Position numbers and translations under genes: made by a program. Under the pieces are notes generated by a model. The model had not been told where the DNA came from. It did no database searches and saw only the letters and a list, made by a program, of their open reading frames with translations. A stretch of 64,000 bases of DNA from Asaia bogorensis (GTDB lineage Bacteria; Pseudomonadota; Alphaproteobacteria; Acetobacterales; Acetobacteraceae): positions 40,897-104,896 of the forward strand of contig CAMDGX010000001.1 in assembly GCA_945897825.1 (NCBI GenBank), written 5' to 3'. This document shows, one piece after another, positions 1-7,365 of this stretch (the stretch's first letter is position 1; every line of letters starts with the position of its first letter).

Positions 1-481
1 CTAGGAGCGGGGGGAGGTCGACGGCGAGGAGGCGGCAGGGGGTTTTGAGCGCGCGGGCCAGGGCGCGGCGGGCATGGGGCGGGGCGGCGGCGACGAGGGC
101 GTGGGTTTCCGGCCGGTCCAGCAGGGTTTGCAGCTGGGAGGCGACGTTGCGCATCTGGAAGCCGGCGATGGTGCCGAGCCAGCCGGGGCGGCGGGGGAGA
201 TAGGGCGCGGGGGGGCCGCCCTTGCGCGGGGGCGTGCCGGGCGCGCGGGGGCGCGGGGGGCGGCAGGTGCCGGCGGCGATGCGGGCGAGGAGGGCGGCGA
301 GGCGCTCGTTGGCGCGCAGGAGGCGGCGCTCGAGGGGGAAGGCATAGGCGCCGAGGGGGCGCAGCACGAAGGCGAGCCAGTGAAGGGCGCGGGACAGGAC
401 GCCATCGAGCAGGCGCGCGAATTCGACCGCCGGATGGCGGGGGTGGTCGCAGGGCTGCGGGGGCGGGGCACCGGTCAACAC
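1..481 (-). CDS. Conserved hypothetical protein, C-terminus beyond window edge
   Basis: The minus-strand frame starting at GTG 481 (or TTG 478) stays open to the left edge, giving about 160 residues. It reads as a plausible protein: hydrophobic and leucine-rich segments near residues 22-50 (FARLLDGVLSRALHWLAFVL) and an Arg/Leu-rich stretch around 55-70, then a Pro/Arg-rich linker and a second helical part ending in a segment like LLAVDLPPLL. The other minus frame over the same bases is Ser/Pro/Ala-rich low complexity and ends at a TAG exactly at position 1, so I treat that one as the shadow. No clear ribosome-binding site precedes the GTG. I do not recognise the family and assign no function. 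It is codirectional with the oxidoreductase gene that ends at 537. Confidence 0.45.
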   Translation of the reverse strand, partial: MLTGAPPPQPCDHPRHPAVEFARLLDGVLSRALHWLAFVLRPLGAYAFPLERRLLRANERLAALLARIAAGTCRPPRPRAPGTPPRKGGPPAPYLPRRPGWLGTIAGFQMRNVASQLQTLLDRPETHALVAAAPPHARRALARALKTPCRLLAVDLPPLL

Positions 482-536
482 GATGGAGAATTTATTCCAT
501 CGCATTCACCGGTGCAAGCGGTTTAGGAAAAAAAGT

Positions 537-1565
537 TCAGGCGGGGACAGTTTCGCGGGCGGCGAGGTGGGGGGCGATGTCGGACATGAAGAGGCGCAGG
601 GCGCGGGCGGAGAATTCGGCGGGCATGGGGCCGGTGCGGAAGCGGACGATGCAGCCGCCAATGCCGGTTTTGGCCAGGGAGGTGAAATCCTCGCGGACGG
701 TTTCGGGGGCGCCGCAGAGGACGGGGAGGGTGGGCTTGGCGGCCTGTTCGGCGACGCGGGCCTCGAAGGCGGTGGATTGCGCTGCCCGATAAGTTTGCAT
801 CTGCCTGAAATAGGGCAGGCCGACATCGTGGGCCTCGGCATCGGTGGGGGCGAGGACGACGGTGCGCGCGACCCAGGAATTGGCAATGGCGTGGTCGATG
901 GCGGCCGGCGCGATGCCGGCCTCGGCGGCGGCGGTGCGGTAGATCTCGATGTTGCGGGCGGCGCCCTTCGCAGTCGCGGCGGCCATGAGGACGGGGCGGC
1001 CGAGACGGGCCTGGGCGGCCAGCGAGCCCTCGGAGGCGACGGAGCGGAGCATCTGGGGGTAGGGCTTGGTGTAGGGCCGGGGGCGGAGCATCGGGATTTC
1101 GAAGTTCCAGTATTTGCCGGCGTGGACGACGCGCTCCTGGGTCCAGCATTTCAGGAGGATCTGCTCGATCTCCTCGAAACGGTCCTGGGCGGAGGCGGGG
1201 TCGATCTCGTAGCCGCTGTATTCGTGGAGGTTGACCATGGAGCCGCGGCCGAGGCCGACGATGAGGCGGCCCTTGGAGAGGTTGTCGATCAGGGCGATCT
1301 GCTCGGCCATGCGCAGCGGGTGGTAGAGCGAGGTTTGCAGGACGGCGAAGCCGATCTTGATGCGGGTGGTGGCCATGGCGAGGGCGGCGGCGAAGGCGGG
1401 CGGATCGACGTAGACGCAGTTGCCGTCGAAATGGTGCTCGGCGAGGAAGGCGGCATCCATGCCGAGCTGTTCGGCGAGCTGGGCCTCGGCGACGGCCTCA
1501 TGGATGGTCTGGGCGTCGGCCTCGGGGTTGCGGGATTCGTGGAAGAGGAAAACGCCTAGACGCAT
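537..1565 (-). CDS. LLM-class flavin-dependent oxidoreductase
   Basis: This 342-residue protein is a luciferase-like monooxygenase of the F420/FMN TIM-barrel superfamily. It opens with MRLGVFLFHESR. The barrel hallmarks follow in order: an AEQLGMDAAFLAEHHF segment near 30-45, TTRIKIGFAV near 66-75 and a GRLIVGLGRGS segment near 100. Length fits single-domain LLM proteins. I chose ATG 1565 because homology-like sequence begins there; the frame is open further upstream, but that part is Pro/Arg-rich and not protein-like. Such enzymes use reduced flavin to oxidise varied substrates, and the substrate cannot be read from sequence. It is divergent from the PEP-CTERM-like gene at 1776. Confidence 0.85.
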   Translation of the reverse strand: MRLGVFLFHESRNPEADAQTIHEAVAEAQLAEQLGMDAAFLAEHHFDGNCVYVDPPAFAAALAMATTRIKIGFAVLQTSLYHPLRMAEQIALIDNLSKGRLIVGLGRGSMVNLHEYSGYEIDPASAQDRFEEIEQILLKCWTQERVVHAGKYWNFEIPMLRPRPYTKPYPQMLRSVASEGSLAAQARLGRPVLMAAATAKGAARNIEIYRTAAAEAGIAPAAIDHAIANSWVARTVVLAPTDAEAHDVGLPYFRQMQTYRAAQSTAFEARVAEQAAKPTLPVLCGAPETVREDFTSLAKTGIGGCIVRFRTGPMPAEFSARALRLFMSDIAPHLAARETVPA

Positions 1566-1690
1566 GGGATGGGGCCTCGTTTGAGCGGTAGGTGGAGGGG
1601 GCGATGCAAGAATCGTACCTGGATAGGTGGGATTGCGCAGCCTCAGTTTGTGGCGGTCAGGGGGGGCGAGCGGCACGGCGGGGGTGGCGG

Positions 1691-1748
1691 TTGGGACGCT
1701 GGGGCAAGTCTTTGGGACGCAGGTCCCGATGGGGCGGCCTTGGGACAT
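1691..1748. promoter_or_regulatory. Triple TTGGGAC repeat in a divergent intergenic region
   Basis: The heptamer TTGGGAC occurs at 1691, 1712 and 1740, so at 21 and 28 bp spacing. The middle copy is part of an inverted pair GGGAC-GCAG-GTCCC. The cluster lies just upstream of the ATG at 1776 and downstream of the divergent start at 1565. Repeated half-sites in such a place could be a regulator-binding array; no regulator is known. Confidence 0.3.
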
Positions 1749-1775
1749 ATATGCTTTGCCGAGCGAGGGCGAGGG

Positions 1776-2585
1776 ATGACGATGCGGGTTTTCGGGGCAG
1801 GCGGGCGGGCGGCGATGTTGGCTGTGCTGCTGGGGGGTGCGGTGGCGCTGCCGGGCCGGGCTGTGGCGGGGCCGGAATTCGCCATCGAGATCCTCTCGGG
1901 CACGCCGAAGGTGGGGCAGCCGGTGTGGTTCAAGTTCGGCATCTCCAACCTGCCGGATTCGGTGCGGGTTCGGGGGGGAGATAGTGTCGTGTACAACGGC
2001 CCATACTCGGTGGTCCTGTCGTTCGCCCTCGATGGCGACCTGCGTCCGGACCGCTATGCGACCAACTTCCTGCGGACGGACCTGGGCCAACACGCGTTCC
2101 AGACTGCCTATGCGATCGAGGTGAACGGGCTTGGCCTGGGGCCGCATACGGCGACGCTATACGCCGGCACGACCCAGGTGCTCGGCAACATGGTGCAGGA
2201 ACTGGCGTTCCAGGTGCTGCCGGCGATCAACCTAGGCGACCTGCCGCCGCGGAAGCCGCCGACTGATATTCCGATCGTCGATCCGCTGGCATTGCCGACC
2301 GGCCTGGTGGACCTGATCGATCCGCTGACAGGCGACAATATGGCGGTGGAGATCGCCAAGCTGCGACAGGTGGGGGATGACGGGACGGTGACGTTCACGC
2401 TTCCGTTCGATGTTCCGGAGGGCACGTTGGTGCGCTATCCGGGCGATGCGAACAATGCGGCGTTCGAATTCACCGTGGGGGTGCCGGCGCCGATCGCGCC
2501 GTTTACGGTGGGATTGCTGGGGCTTGGGATGTTGCTTGGGCGGGGGCGGGCGGGACGGCTGGCGCGCGCGTGCGGAACGATCTAG
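1776..2585 (+). CDS. Secreted protein with PEP-CTERM-like C-terminal anchor
   Basis: This 269-residue protein has an N-terminal signal peptide (basic start, hydrophobic AAMLAVLLGGAVALPG, likely cleavage after AVAG). An extracellular beta-rich region of no recognised family follows. The C-terminus has the tripartite layout of exosortase substrates: a VPAP motif near residue 238, a hydrophobic helix (FTVGLLGLGMLLG) and a short Arg-rich tail. The usual motif is VPEP, so this is a variant. I chose ATG 1776 because a purine-rich GAGGGCGAGGG lies directly upstream and the signal peptide begins there. Exosortase substrates are normally anchored or released at the cell surface; no exosortase gene is in this window. 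Its function is unknown. Confidence 0.7.
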   Translation: MTMRVFGAGGRAAMLAVLLGGAVALPGRAVAGPEFAIEILSGTPKVGQPVWFKFGISNLPDSVRVRGGDSVVYNGPYSVVLSFALDGDLRPDRYATNFLRTDLGQHAFQTAYAIEVNGLGLGPHTATLYAGTTQVLGNMVQELAFQVLPAINLGDLPPRKPPTDIPIVDPLALPTGLVDLIDPLTGDNMAVEIAKLRQVGDDGTVTFTLPFDVPEGTLVRYPGDANNAAFEFTVGVPAPIAPFTVGLLGLGMLLGRGRAGRLARACGTI

Positions 2586-2650
2586 TCGGCGAGGGGGTTT
2601 CAACCGGCGACGAGGCGGCACGCAAGAATTGTGCCGTGTGGGCGTGAATT

Positions 2651-2669
2651 GCACAACCTTGGGTTGTGC
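2651..2669. terminator. Perfect hairpin between convergent genes
   Basis: GCACAACC and GGTTGTGC form an 8-bp perfect stem around a TTG loop. It lies between the plus-strand gene ending at 2585 and the minus-strand gene ending at 2742. There is no T tract, so it is either a weak bidirectional terminator or a protein-binding palindrome. Confidence 0.4.
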
Positions 2670-2741
2670 GATGTTGCATGTCGTTGGGGCCAGTCGTGGG
2701 CGACGCGCGAAGAGGGCGACTGTGCAGCCTGTGGCCGGCGC

Positions 2742-2978
2742 TTATCCGCGGCGGTGGCGGGCGAAGACGGTGGCGACCTGCTCGTCGGGTGCGAACCGGC
2801 CGGCGCGGGCATCGGCGAGGCCGCGGTCGATGCCGGCCAGTTCAGCCTCGGTCGGCTGGTAGGAGGTGGTGGCCAGGTCGGCTTCGATTTCCTCCGCGAA
2901 GGCAGCCAATTCGGCCTGGGCCTCGGCGGGCCAGGTTGGGGCTCGGGAGATGGTGTCGGGAGGGGGGTGTTTTGACAT
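2742..2978 (-). CDS. Small antitoxin-like protein, no toxin partner
   Basis: From ATG 2978 this is 78 residues. The C-terminal half, with AELAGIDRGLADARAGRF followed by DEQVATVFARHRRG, resembles the C-terminal tails of small type II antitoxins that precede RelE/ParE toxins: an acidic helix, then a DEQV-like segment and a basic end. The frame is open upstream of 2978, but that part is not protein-like. In a normal module the toxin would follow immediately on the minus strand. The 156 bases between 2586 and 2741 hold no plausible toxin reading frame, so this looks like an orphan antitoxin or the remnant of a module. It lies beside the AT-rich DUF3644 gene, which supports an accessory-gene patch. 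Function is inferred only from weak resemblance. Confidence 0.5.
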   Translation of the reverse strand: MSKHPPPDTISRAPTWPAEAQAELAAFAEEIEADLATTSYQPTEAELAGIDRGLADARAGRFAPDEQVATVFARHRRG

Positions 2979-3128
2979 TGGGACAGGATCGCATTGAAGG
3001 GAACTGTGGGCAAAAGAATGTTGCAGTTGGCTCGAAGCCCACGAGAGGTAAGAATTTGGAAACGGGTTGTCATGACAGGCGCCGCGGAGAAAGGCGCTGC
3101 ATCCCGATTTGGTAGGATAAAACAACGA

Positions 3129-4367
3129 TCATCGAGGCGGTTTTGATGCATCCTCATCATCGACAGGGCCAAACTGAGTTGTATTTTTATGGCAATGTTC
3201 AAGAACTAAGTCAAGCCATAGTTTATACCACCGCCAGTCTTTCTCGTGTATATCAACATATGCACCATATGGCTTGGACTTGTCTTTAGATCCTTTATTT
3301 TTCACTAGAATCGTGTGGTAATATTGCGTGAAACGCGGGAATCCCGCGTTTTGTGCCTCCTTAATTATGTCAGATGGGCGATATTTTGTCTTCTCTAACT
3401 CTTTCTGAAGAACACGATGGATTTCTCCTTCCAAAGCCGATCCGGGTTTTATGAACTCAACAACTTCGTCAGCTGCGCCTTTAGAGTTTGTGTTCTTATG
3501 GACAAGCATCACTCTCCAGGCATATTTTTCATTTTTCTTGATTTCGTCAGGAAGGCTCCCCTCGAAAGCTTCCTGAGCCGCCAATAAATTACGCGGAAGA
3601 TCCATGTCTTTGAGAAGCAAGCTTCGCTGCTCGCGCTCGATCCCCGATAGCTGAATTGCAAATGCCATATCTCTGTCCAGGCCACACCTGCTCCCTGCAA
3701 GATATTTGACACACTGGTTGAAATTTAAACTACAAGCTTGTATTTTAGCGCCCAACGCATCATCAATACGTTTTGTCATTTGATGCTCAATCTCGTGTCG
3801 GATCGAAATGAGGAATCTGAGATTTGCTTTTACGGACTCATCTAGAGGACATTCTTTCGATTTCAGGCACGTCTCCAACTCCCAATGCTTCGTCGCACCG
3901 TGGCTCGTGGTGATTAGTGTTCCATCGGCTTTACGAGATTGAAAATCGACATTTTTCTTTTTGAAATACCAATGAAGAAGATAAGTCCATGCAATGATCG
4001 CTAAGGCAATAAAGCATTCTGACCTGAAGAATGATCGCGGGTTGTTATAGCTTTGTATTGCATTTAGCATTGCTTCACGTGCTTTGACCACGCGCTCGTC
4101 ATCTTCAGGGTGAAGGCCCGTTACGTAATCGTGCTCTGGCCACGAGGCAAGAAATGTCTTAAGTTCGTGGTCATTTGCTGGCGCCACATTCGTATGTCGT
4201 TTGCCTGCTCGAACTTCCAATATACGAGCGTGATTTACGGTCCTACCGGGACGTGTAAAATATGATTGAATTGCTTGATCATTCAATTCGCCCTTAGAGA
4301 TCATTGCTTTGACAAGAGCCACCTCACGTTGTGTTAGAGTATTGGATCGATTTCGCTTCGATGACAT
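3129..4367 (-). CDS. DUF3644-family protein, candidate HEPN-type RNase
   Basis: This is a 412-residue protein in a gene strikingly AT-rich against its surroundings. Residues 9-60 look like a helix-turn-helix-type module (TLTQREVALVKAMISKGELN, then RTVNHARILEVRAGKRH). Residues about 95-200 match what I recall of DUF3644: an AREAMLNAIQSYNNP segment, FRSECFIALAIIAWTYLLHW, and ISIRHEIEHQM. The last contains R190-x4-H195, the spacing of the catalytic R-x4-6-H motif of HEPN ribonucleases. The rest is helical and charged. HEPN proteins with DNA-binding-like N-termini are common in phage defence and toxin systems, so a defence role is my inference. No restriction, Cas or antitoxin partner adjoins it apart from the small gene at 2742. 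Base composition and codon use (many A/T third positions) point to recent transfer. Confidence 0.75.
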   Translation of the reverse strand: MSSKRNRSNTLTQREVALVKAMISKGELNDQAIQSYFTRPGRTVNHARILEVRAGKRHTNVAPANDHELKTFLASWPEHDYVTGLHPEDDERVVKAREAMLNAIQSYNNPRSFFRSECFIALAIIAWTYLLHWYFKKKNVDFQSRKADGTLITTSHGATKHWELETCLKSKECPLDESVKANLRFLISIRHEIEHQMTKRIDDALGAKIQACSLNFNQCVKYLAGSRCGLDRDMAFAIQLSGIEREQRSLLLKDMDLPRNLLAAQEAFEGSLPDEIKKNEKYAWRVMLVHKNTNSKGAADEVVEFIKPGSALEGEIHRVLQKELEKTKYRPSDIIKEAQNAGFPRFTQYYHTILVKNKGSKDKSKPYGAYVDIHEKDWRWYKLWLDLVLEHCHKNTTQFGPVDDEDASKPPR

Positions 4368-4523
4368 TTCGACCTCGCAGTTTCATAGAATACTCGGAAT
4401 AAGTACGACTATTGCTAAAAAATTTAATGGCGACAAGGCAGTGGCAGGGAGAGTTGCAGACGCAAGTAAGCGATTTCCACGCTTGGAACGGCAGCGCAAA
4501 GGCGCGCCAGTGAATTAGAGAGA

Positions 4524-4580
4524 TGGGGTCTGGGGCCGCCGGCCCCAGCGGGTCCAGGGCGGCGCCCTGGCCTTGCTTTG
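4524..4580. repeat. GC-rich double-hairpin intergenic repeat, copy 1
   Basis: Two adjacent hairpins: GGGGCCG-C-CGGCCCC, then CCAGGGC-GGC-GCCCTGG, followed by CCTTGCTTTG. The same arrangement recurs near 5426, 7246 and 28475. It lies directly downstream of the nuclease gene at 4614, seen in that gene's sense. Confidence 0.7.
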
Positions 4581-4613
4581 CTGTGGGTAGACGATGGCGG
4601 GCCTGCGTCCGCC

Positions 4614-5219
4614 CTACAGGAGGGGGATGGGTTCCTGCGCGCGGCGGTATTTCTGTCGCTTGAATTCCCAGGGCGGGATGTTGTGGTCTGAGGCCCAGAT
4701 GCCGCGGCGGTGGTGGCGGGCGTCCTGGAGGGCGAGGGTATAGCGTTCGTCGGGGCCGTAGCGGTCGAGGACCCAGGCCCAGCCGTTGATGACCATTTCC
4801 AGTTCGATGTTTCGGGTGATGCGCTGGGGCGGGCCGAAGCGGTGGATGCGGTGGCGGGTTTGGGCGGTGTTCCAGCAATCGATCGCCGCGTATTCCTGCG
4901 CCAGGTAGGGCACGGCGACGATGCGCCGGTGGCGGTCGAACGCGCGGCCGGTGTCCATCTTGAGGAGGATGGCGAGGTCGAGGGTGGCGCCGCCGATCAG
5001 TTGGGTGAGAAAGGCCTTGGCTTCGGGTCCGCCGGGTTGTTCGGTTTCCGGGGCGTCGATGAAGCCGAGGCGGACGGGCACTTCGACGGCTGTGCCGGCG
5101 TTGGGGACGTCGAGGTGGGCCAGAAAGCCGTCGCCGTCGAAGACGCGCAGGACGCGGGATTTGATCGTTTCCGTTCCCGGGTCTTCCGGCACGATCAGCG
5201 GCGGGGGGTGGTGGGGCAT
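4614..5219 (-). CDS. Thermonuclease-family (SNase-like) protein
   Basis: This 201-residue protein carries the staphylococcal-nuclease OB fold. The beta-strand RVLRVFDGDGF is at 22-32. The catalytic block VRLGFIDAPETEQPGGPEA is at 49-67, where R50, D55 and E58 align with the SNase Arg35, Asp40 and Glu43. A second arginine in the DRHRRIVAVPYL segment near 98-99 could be the Arg87 equivalent. A C-terminal extension after about residue 150 contains GIWA, as in many bacterial SNase proteins. No signal peptide is visible, so it is probably cytoplasmic. Family members hydrolyse DNA or RNA with calcium. The gene stands between two copies of the GC-rich repeat and has no operon partner. Confidence 0.85.
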   Translation of the reverse strand: MPHHPPPLIVPEDPGTETIKSRVLRVFDGDGFLAHLDVPNAGTAVEVPVRLGFIDAPETEQPGGPEAKAFLTQLIGGATLDLAILLKMDTGRAFDRHRRIVAVPYLAQEYAAIDCWNTAQTRHRIHRFGPPQRITRNIELEMVINGWAWVLDRYGPDERYTLALQDARHHRRGIWASDHNIPPWEFKRQKYRRAQEPIPLL

Positions 5220-5425
5220 GGCTCGATGGGTTCGGGGCGCCCGGGCGGTGGGGGTGGAGGATCGGCTACAGCGTTATCCGGAAATCAGTTTCACTGTTGC
5301 TACGGATTTCGTGATTGGGGTGGCTGCGGAGTCAGGCGTTCGACTCGTGCGCCGAGTTGGGCGGCCCCCCTCCGGCTCCCCCCGCTTCGCATGGGGAGAG
5401 TAGCAAGGGGCGGCGTGTTTTTTCT
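5220..5425. other. Intergenic stretch without recognisable gene
   Basis: Between the SNase start and repeat copy 2 I see no protein-like frame and no RNA gene. The part around 5275-5330 is less GC-rich and could hold the nuclease promoter, but no convincing -35/-10 pair stands out. Confidence 0.3.
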
Positions 5426-5509
5426 GGATGGGGGTCTGGGGCCGTCGGCCCCAGAGGGTCCTCTGTGGCGCGGCTTCGCGCCGCGACGGCGGCGCCCTGG
5501 CCTTGCTTC
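5426..5509. repeat. GC-rich double-hairpin intergenic repeat, copy 2
   Basis: It contains TGGGGGTCTGGGGCCGTCGG, a CGCGGC-TTC-GCGCCGCG-like hairpin and GGCGCCCTGGCCTTGCTTC. It shares start and end blocks with the copies at 4524 and 7246 but carries an extra internal hairpin of about 25 bp. It ends a few bases from the stop codon of the histidine kinase at 5522. Confidence 0.65.
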
Positions 5510-5521
5510 AGGCGAGGCGCG

Positions 5522-6706
5522 CTAGGCCTGGACGGGGAATTGCAGGGTCCAGGCGGTGCCTTCGTTGGTTTGCAGGGTTGCGTTGCCGTGGACCTGGTGG
5601 ATCAGGCGGCGGACCAGGCCGACGCCGTGGCGTTTGCTGCCGGGTTGTTCGGTGAAGCCGGCGCCGTTGTCGCTGACCTTGAGGGTGGCGAGGTCGGCGC
5701 CGGCGGTGTGGGTCAGCGTGACGGTGACGATGCCCTTGCCGTTGGCGAAGGCGTGGTCGTAGCTGTTGGCGACGAGTTCGGCGACGACCATGCCGATGGC
5801 GGTGACGGTATCGAGGCCGACATTGACCGGGGCCACTTCGCAGGCGATCCGGATGCCGTCCTTAAACTCGCTTTGCAGTCCGGGCAGGCTGTCGCACAGG
5901 GCCTGGAGGTAGGCGCCGAGGTCGACTTCGCGGGCGAGGCCGGTGCCGAGGAGCTGTTCGTAGACTTCGGCCAGGGTGATGACGCGGCGGATGATGCTGT
6001 GCATCGATCCCTGGGCTTCGGGGGTGGTGGCGAGCCTCAGGTGGCTGGACAGCATGGAGTAGACGAGCTGGAGGTTGTTGCGGACGCGGTGCTTGAGTTC
6101 CTCGGCGAGGACGTCGCGTTCGGTGATCAGCTGGTCCTTCTCGGCGACGACGACTTCCATTGCCTCGATGGTGCGCAGGAGCAGGCGGTTGCTTTCGCCG
6201 GTGGCGACGGCCTCGGCGAGGACGTTGGCGAAGCCGGTGAGGAAGTTGACGTCGTGGATGTCGTAGGTGGTCTGGATCGCGCTGTCGATTTCGAGGACGC
6301 CGAAGGGTTTTCCGTCGACGCGGCTGATGAGGACGTCCACGGAGGAGATGATGCCGTGCTCGCCGTAGAAGGGGGGGAAGACGTAGTCCTGCGCCTGGGT
6401 GAGGTCGTAGATGATGACCGGCTCGCCGGTGACGTAGGCGCGGCCCTGGGGGGAGGTGGTGTCGGCCTGGGACACGACCTGGCCGACGACGCCTTCGTGC
6501 CATCCGAAGCCGGCGACGATGAGCAGGTCGTTCTCGTTCTCGCGGTATTGGCAGACCTTGCAGAACGGCACGCCGAGGCCTTCGGCGCAGACGCGGGCGG
6601 CCTCCATCAGCACCTTCTGCAGGTCGCGCTCGCGGAAGGCGAAGCTGCCGAACGCGGCCAGGGCGGCCTGTTGGCGCAAAAGCCTGGTGGTATTGTCGGT
6701 AGTCAT
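5522..6706 (-). CDS. GAF-domain sensor histidine kinase, HisKA_2/HWE type
   Basis: This 394-residue soluble kinase has an N-terminal GAF sensor domain (about 20-165). A coiled segment runs from 175 to 203. The dimerisation/phosphoacceptor box EELKHRVRNNLQLVYSML follows with H206. The ATPase domain has an N box at VVAELVANSYDHAF (about 312-325) and a G box at DNGAGF (about 349), plus HGVGLVRRLI. The HRVRNNL signature marks the HisKA_2 family, often used in stress and light signalling in alphaproteobacteria. There is no membrane segment, so a cytoplasmic ligand is likely. It is divergent from the single-domain response regulator at 6792 across 85 bp, and the two probably form a pair. Confidence 0.9.
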   Translation of the reverse strand: MTTDNTTRLLRQQAALAAFGSFAFRERDLQKVLMEAARVCAEGLGVPFCKVCQYRENENDLLIVAGFGWHEGVVGQVVSQADTTSPQGRAYVTGEPVIIYDLTQAQDYVFPPFYGEHGIISSVDVLISRVDGKPFGVLEIDSAIQTTYDIHDVNFLTGFANVLAEAVATGESNRLLLRTIEAMEVVVAEKDQLITERDVLAEELKHRVRNNLQLVYSMLSSHLRLATTPEAQGSMHSIIRRVITLAEVYEQLLGTGLAREVDLGAYLQALCDSLPGLQSEFKDGIRIACEVAPVNVGLDTVTAIGMVVAELVANSYDHAFANGKGIVTVTLTHTAGADLATLKVSDNGAGFTEQPGSKRHGVGLVRRLIHQVHGNATLQTNEGTAWTLQFPVQA

Positions 6707-6791
6707 TGCATATTCATTGCGTTGCTTATTTCTATCTATTTGATCGACTTAGGAGCATACTGGTAGGCGTGATCATAGGGATAGCGAATAT
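6707..6791. promoter_or_regulatory. Divergent promoter region of kinase/regulator pair
   Basis: These 85 bp separate two divergent start codons and are clearly AT-rich against their surroundings (for example TTGCTTATTTCTATCTATTT). They must contain both promoters. I cannot assign individual -35/-10 boxes with confidence. Confidence 0.45.
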
Positions 6792-7211
6792 ATGACCGTT
6801 GGCTTGGTTGTGCTGATCGTCGAAGACGAGCTGATGATCGCCGACTACCTGGAGGAGACGCTTCAGGACGCCGGTTTCGAGGTTTGTGGCATTGCGCGCA
6901 ACGGCGCCGAGGCGGTTGCCCTGGCGCAGTTGCATCATCCGGCACTCAGCGTGATCGATTTGCGGCTTTCGAACGGCGAGTATGGCACGCAGGTTGGTGC
7001 GGCACTCAGTGAGCAGGGGGCCATCGGCATCTTGTACGCAACCGGGAACTCGCGCCATCCTCTTCTGGACACGGCGGTGGGCCAGGCGTGCATCACCAAG
7101 CCCTATACGTCGGAGGGCATTGTCGCGGGCGTTCGGATCGTGGCCGAGCGGATGGCCAGGATGTCGCCGTTGTCGGCGTTTCCGGTGGGGTTCCGGCTGC
7201 TCAACGCCTGA
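6792..7211 (+). CDS. Single-domain response regulator
   Basis: This 139-residue protein is a CheY-like receiver with no output domain. The acidic pocket is in VLIVEDELM (about 7-15), the phosphoacceptor aspartate in SVIDLRLSNG (about D57), the conserved Thr position in LYATGNS and the lysine in CITKPYTSEG. ATG 6792 follows a GGGATAGCGAAT sequence that could serve as a weak ribosome-binding site. Single-domain receivers beside HWE/HisKA_2 kinases often act as phosphate sinks or signal by protein contact. The divergent kinase at 5522 is the obvious partner. Downstream lies a GC-rich repeat, then a symporter gene. Confidence 0.9.
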   Translation: MTVGLVVLIVEDELMIADYLEETLQDAGFEVCGIARNGAEAVALAQLHHPALSVIDLRLSNGEYGTQVGAALSEQGAIGILYATGNSRHPLLDTAVGQACITKPYTSEGIVAGVRIVAERMARMSPLSAFPVGFRLLNA

Positions 7212-7245
7212 AGCCGGCGCGGCGGATCGTTCGGCCTTGCTTCCG

Positions 7246-7300
7246 GATGGGGGTCTGGGGCCGCCGGCCCCAGCGGGTTGAGGGCAGAGCCCTCGCCTTC
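7246..7300. repeat. GC-rich double-hairpin intergenic repeat, copy 3
   Basis: TGGGGGTCTGGGGCCGCCGG continues to CCCCAGCGGGTTGAGGGCAG and AGCCCTCGCCTTCCTTGCCT. The first hairpin is identical to copy 1; the second has compensating changes (GAGGGC with GCCCTC). It lies after the response-regulator gene. Confidence 0.65.
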
Positions 7301-7365
7301 CTTGCCTCGGGGATCGTTCCAGCACCGCGCGTCGTTGCCCGCGTGGAGCGGGAGGTGTTCGGCGC

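Noticed and set aside
483..1559. Long plus-strand frame antisense to the luciferase-like gene
   Set aside because: Gly/Ala/Asp-rich low-complexity translation with no family resemblance; the minus strand encodes a clear LLM protein.
4309..4518. Small plus-strand frame overlapping the start of the DUF3644 gene
   Set aside because: No ribosome-binding site, no family resemblance, and most of it overlaps the opposite coding start and the upstream leader.
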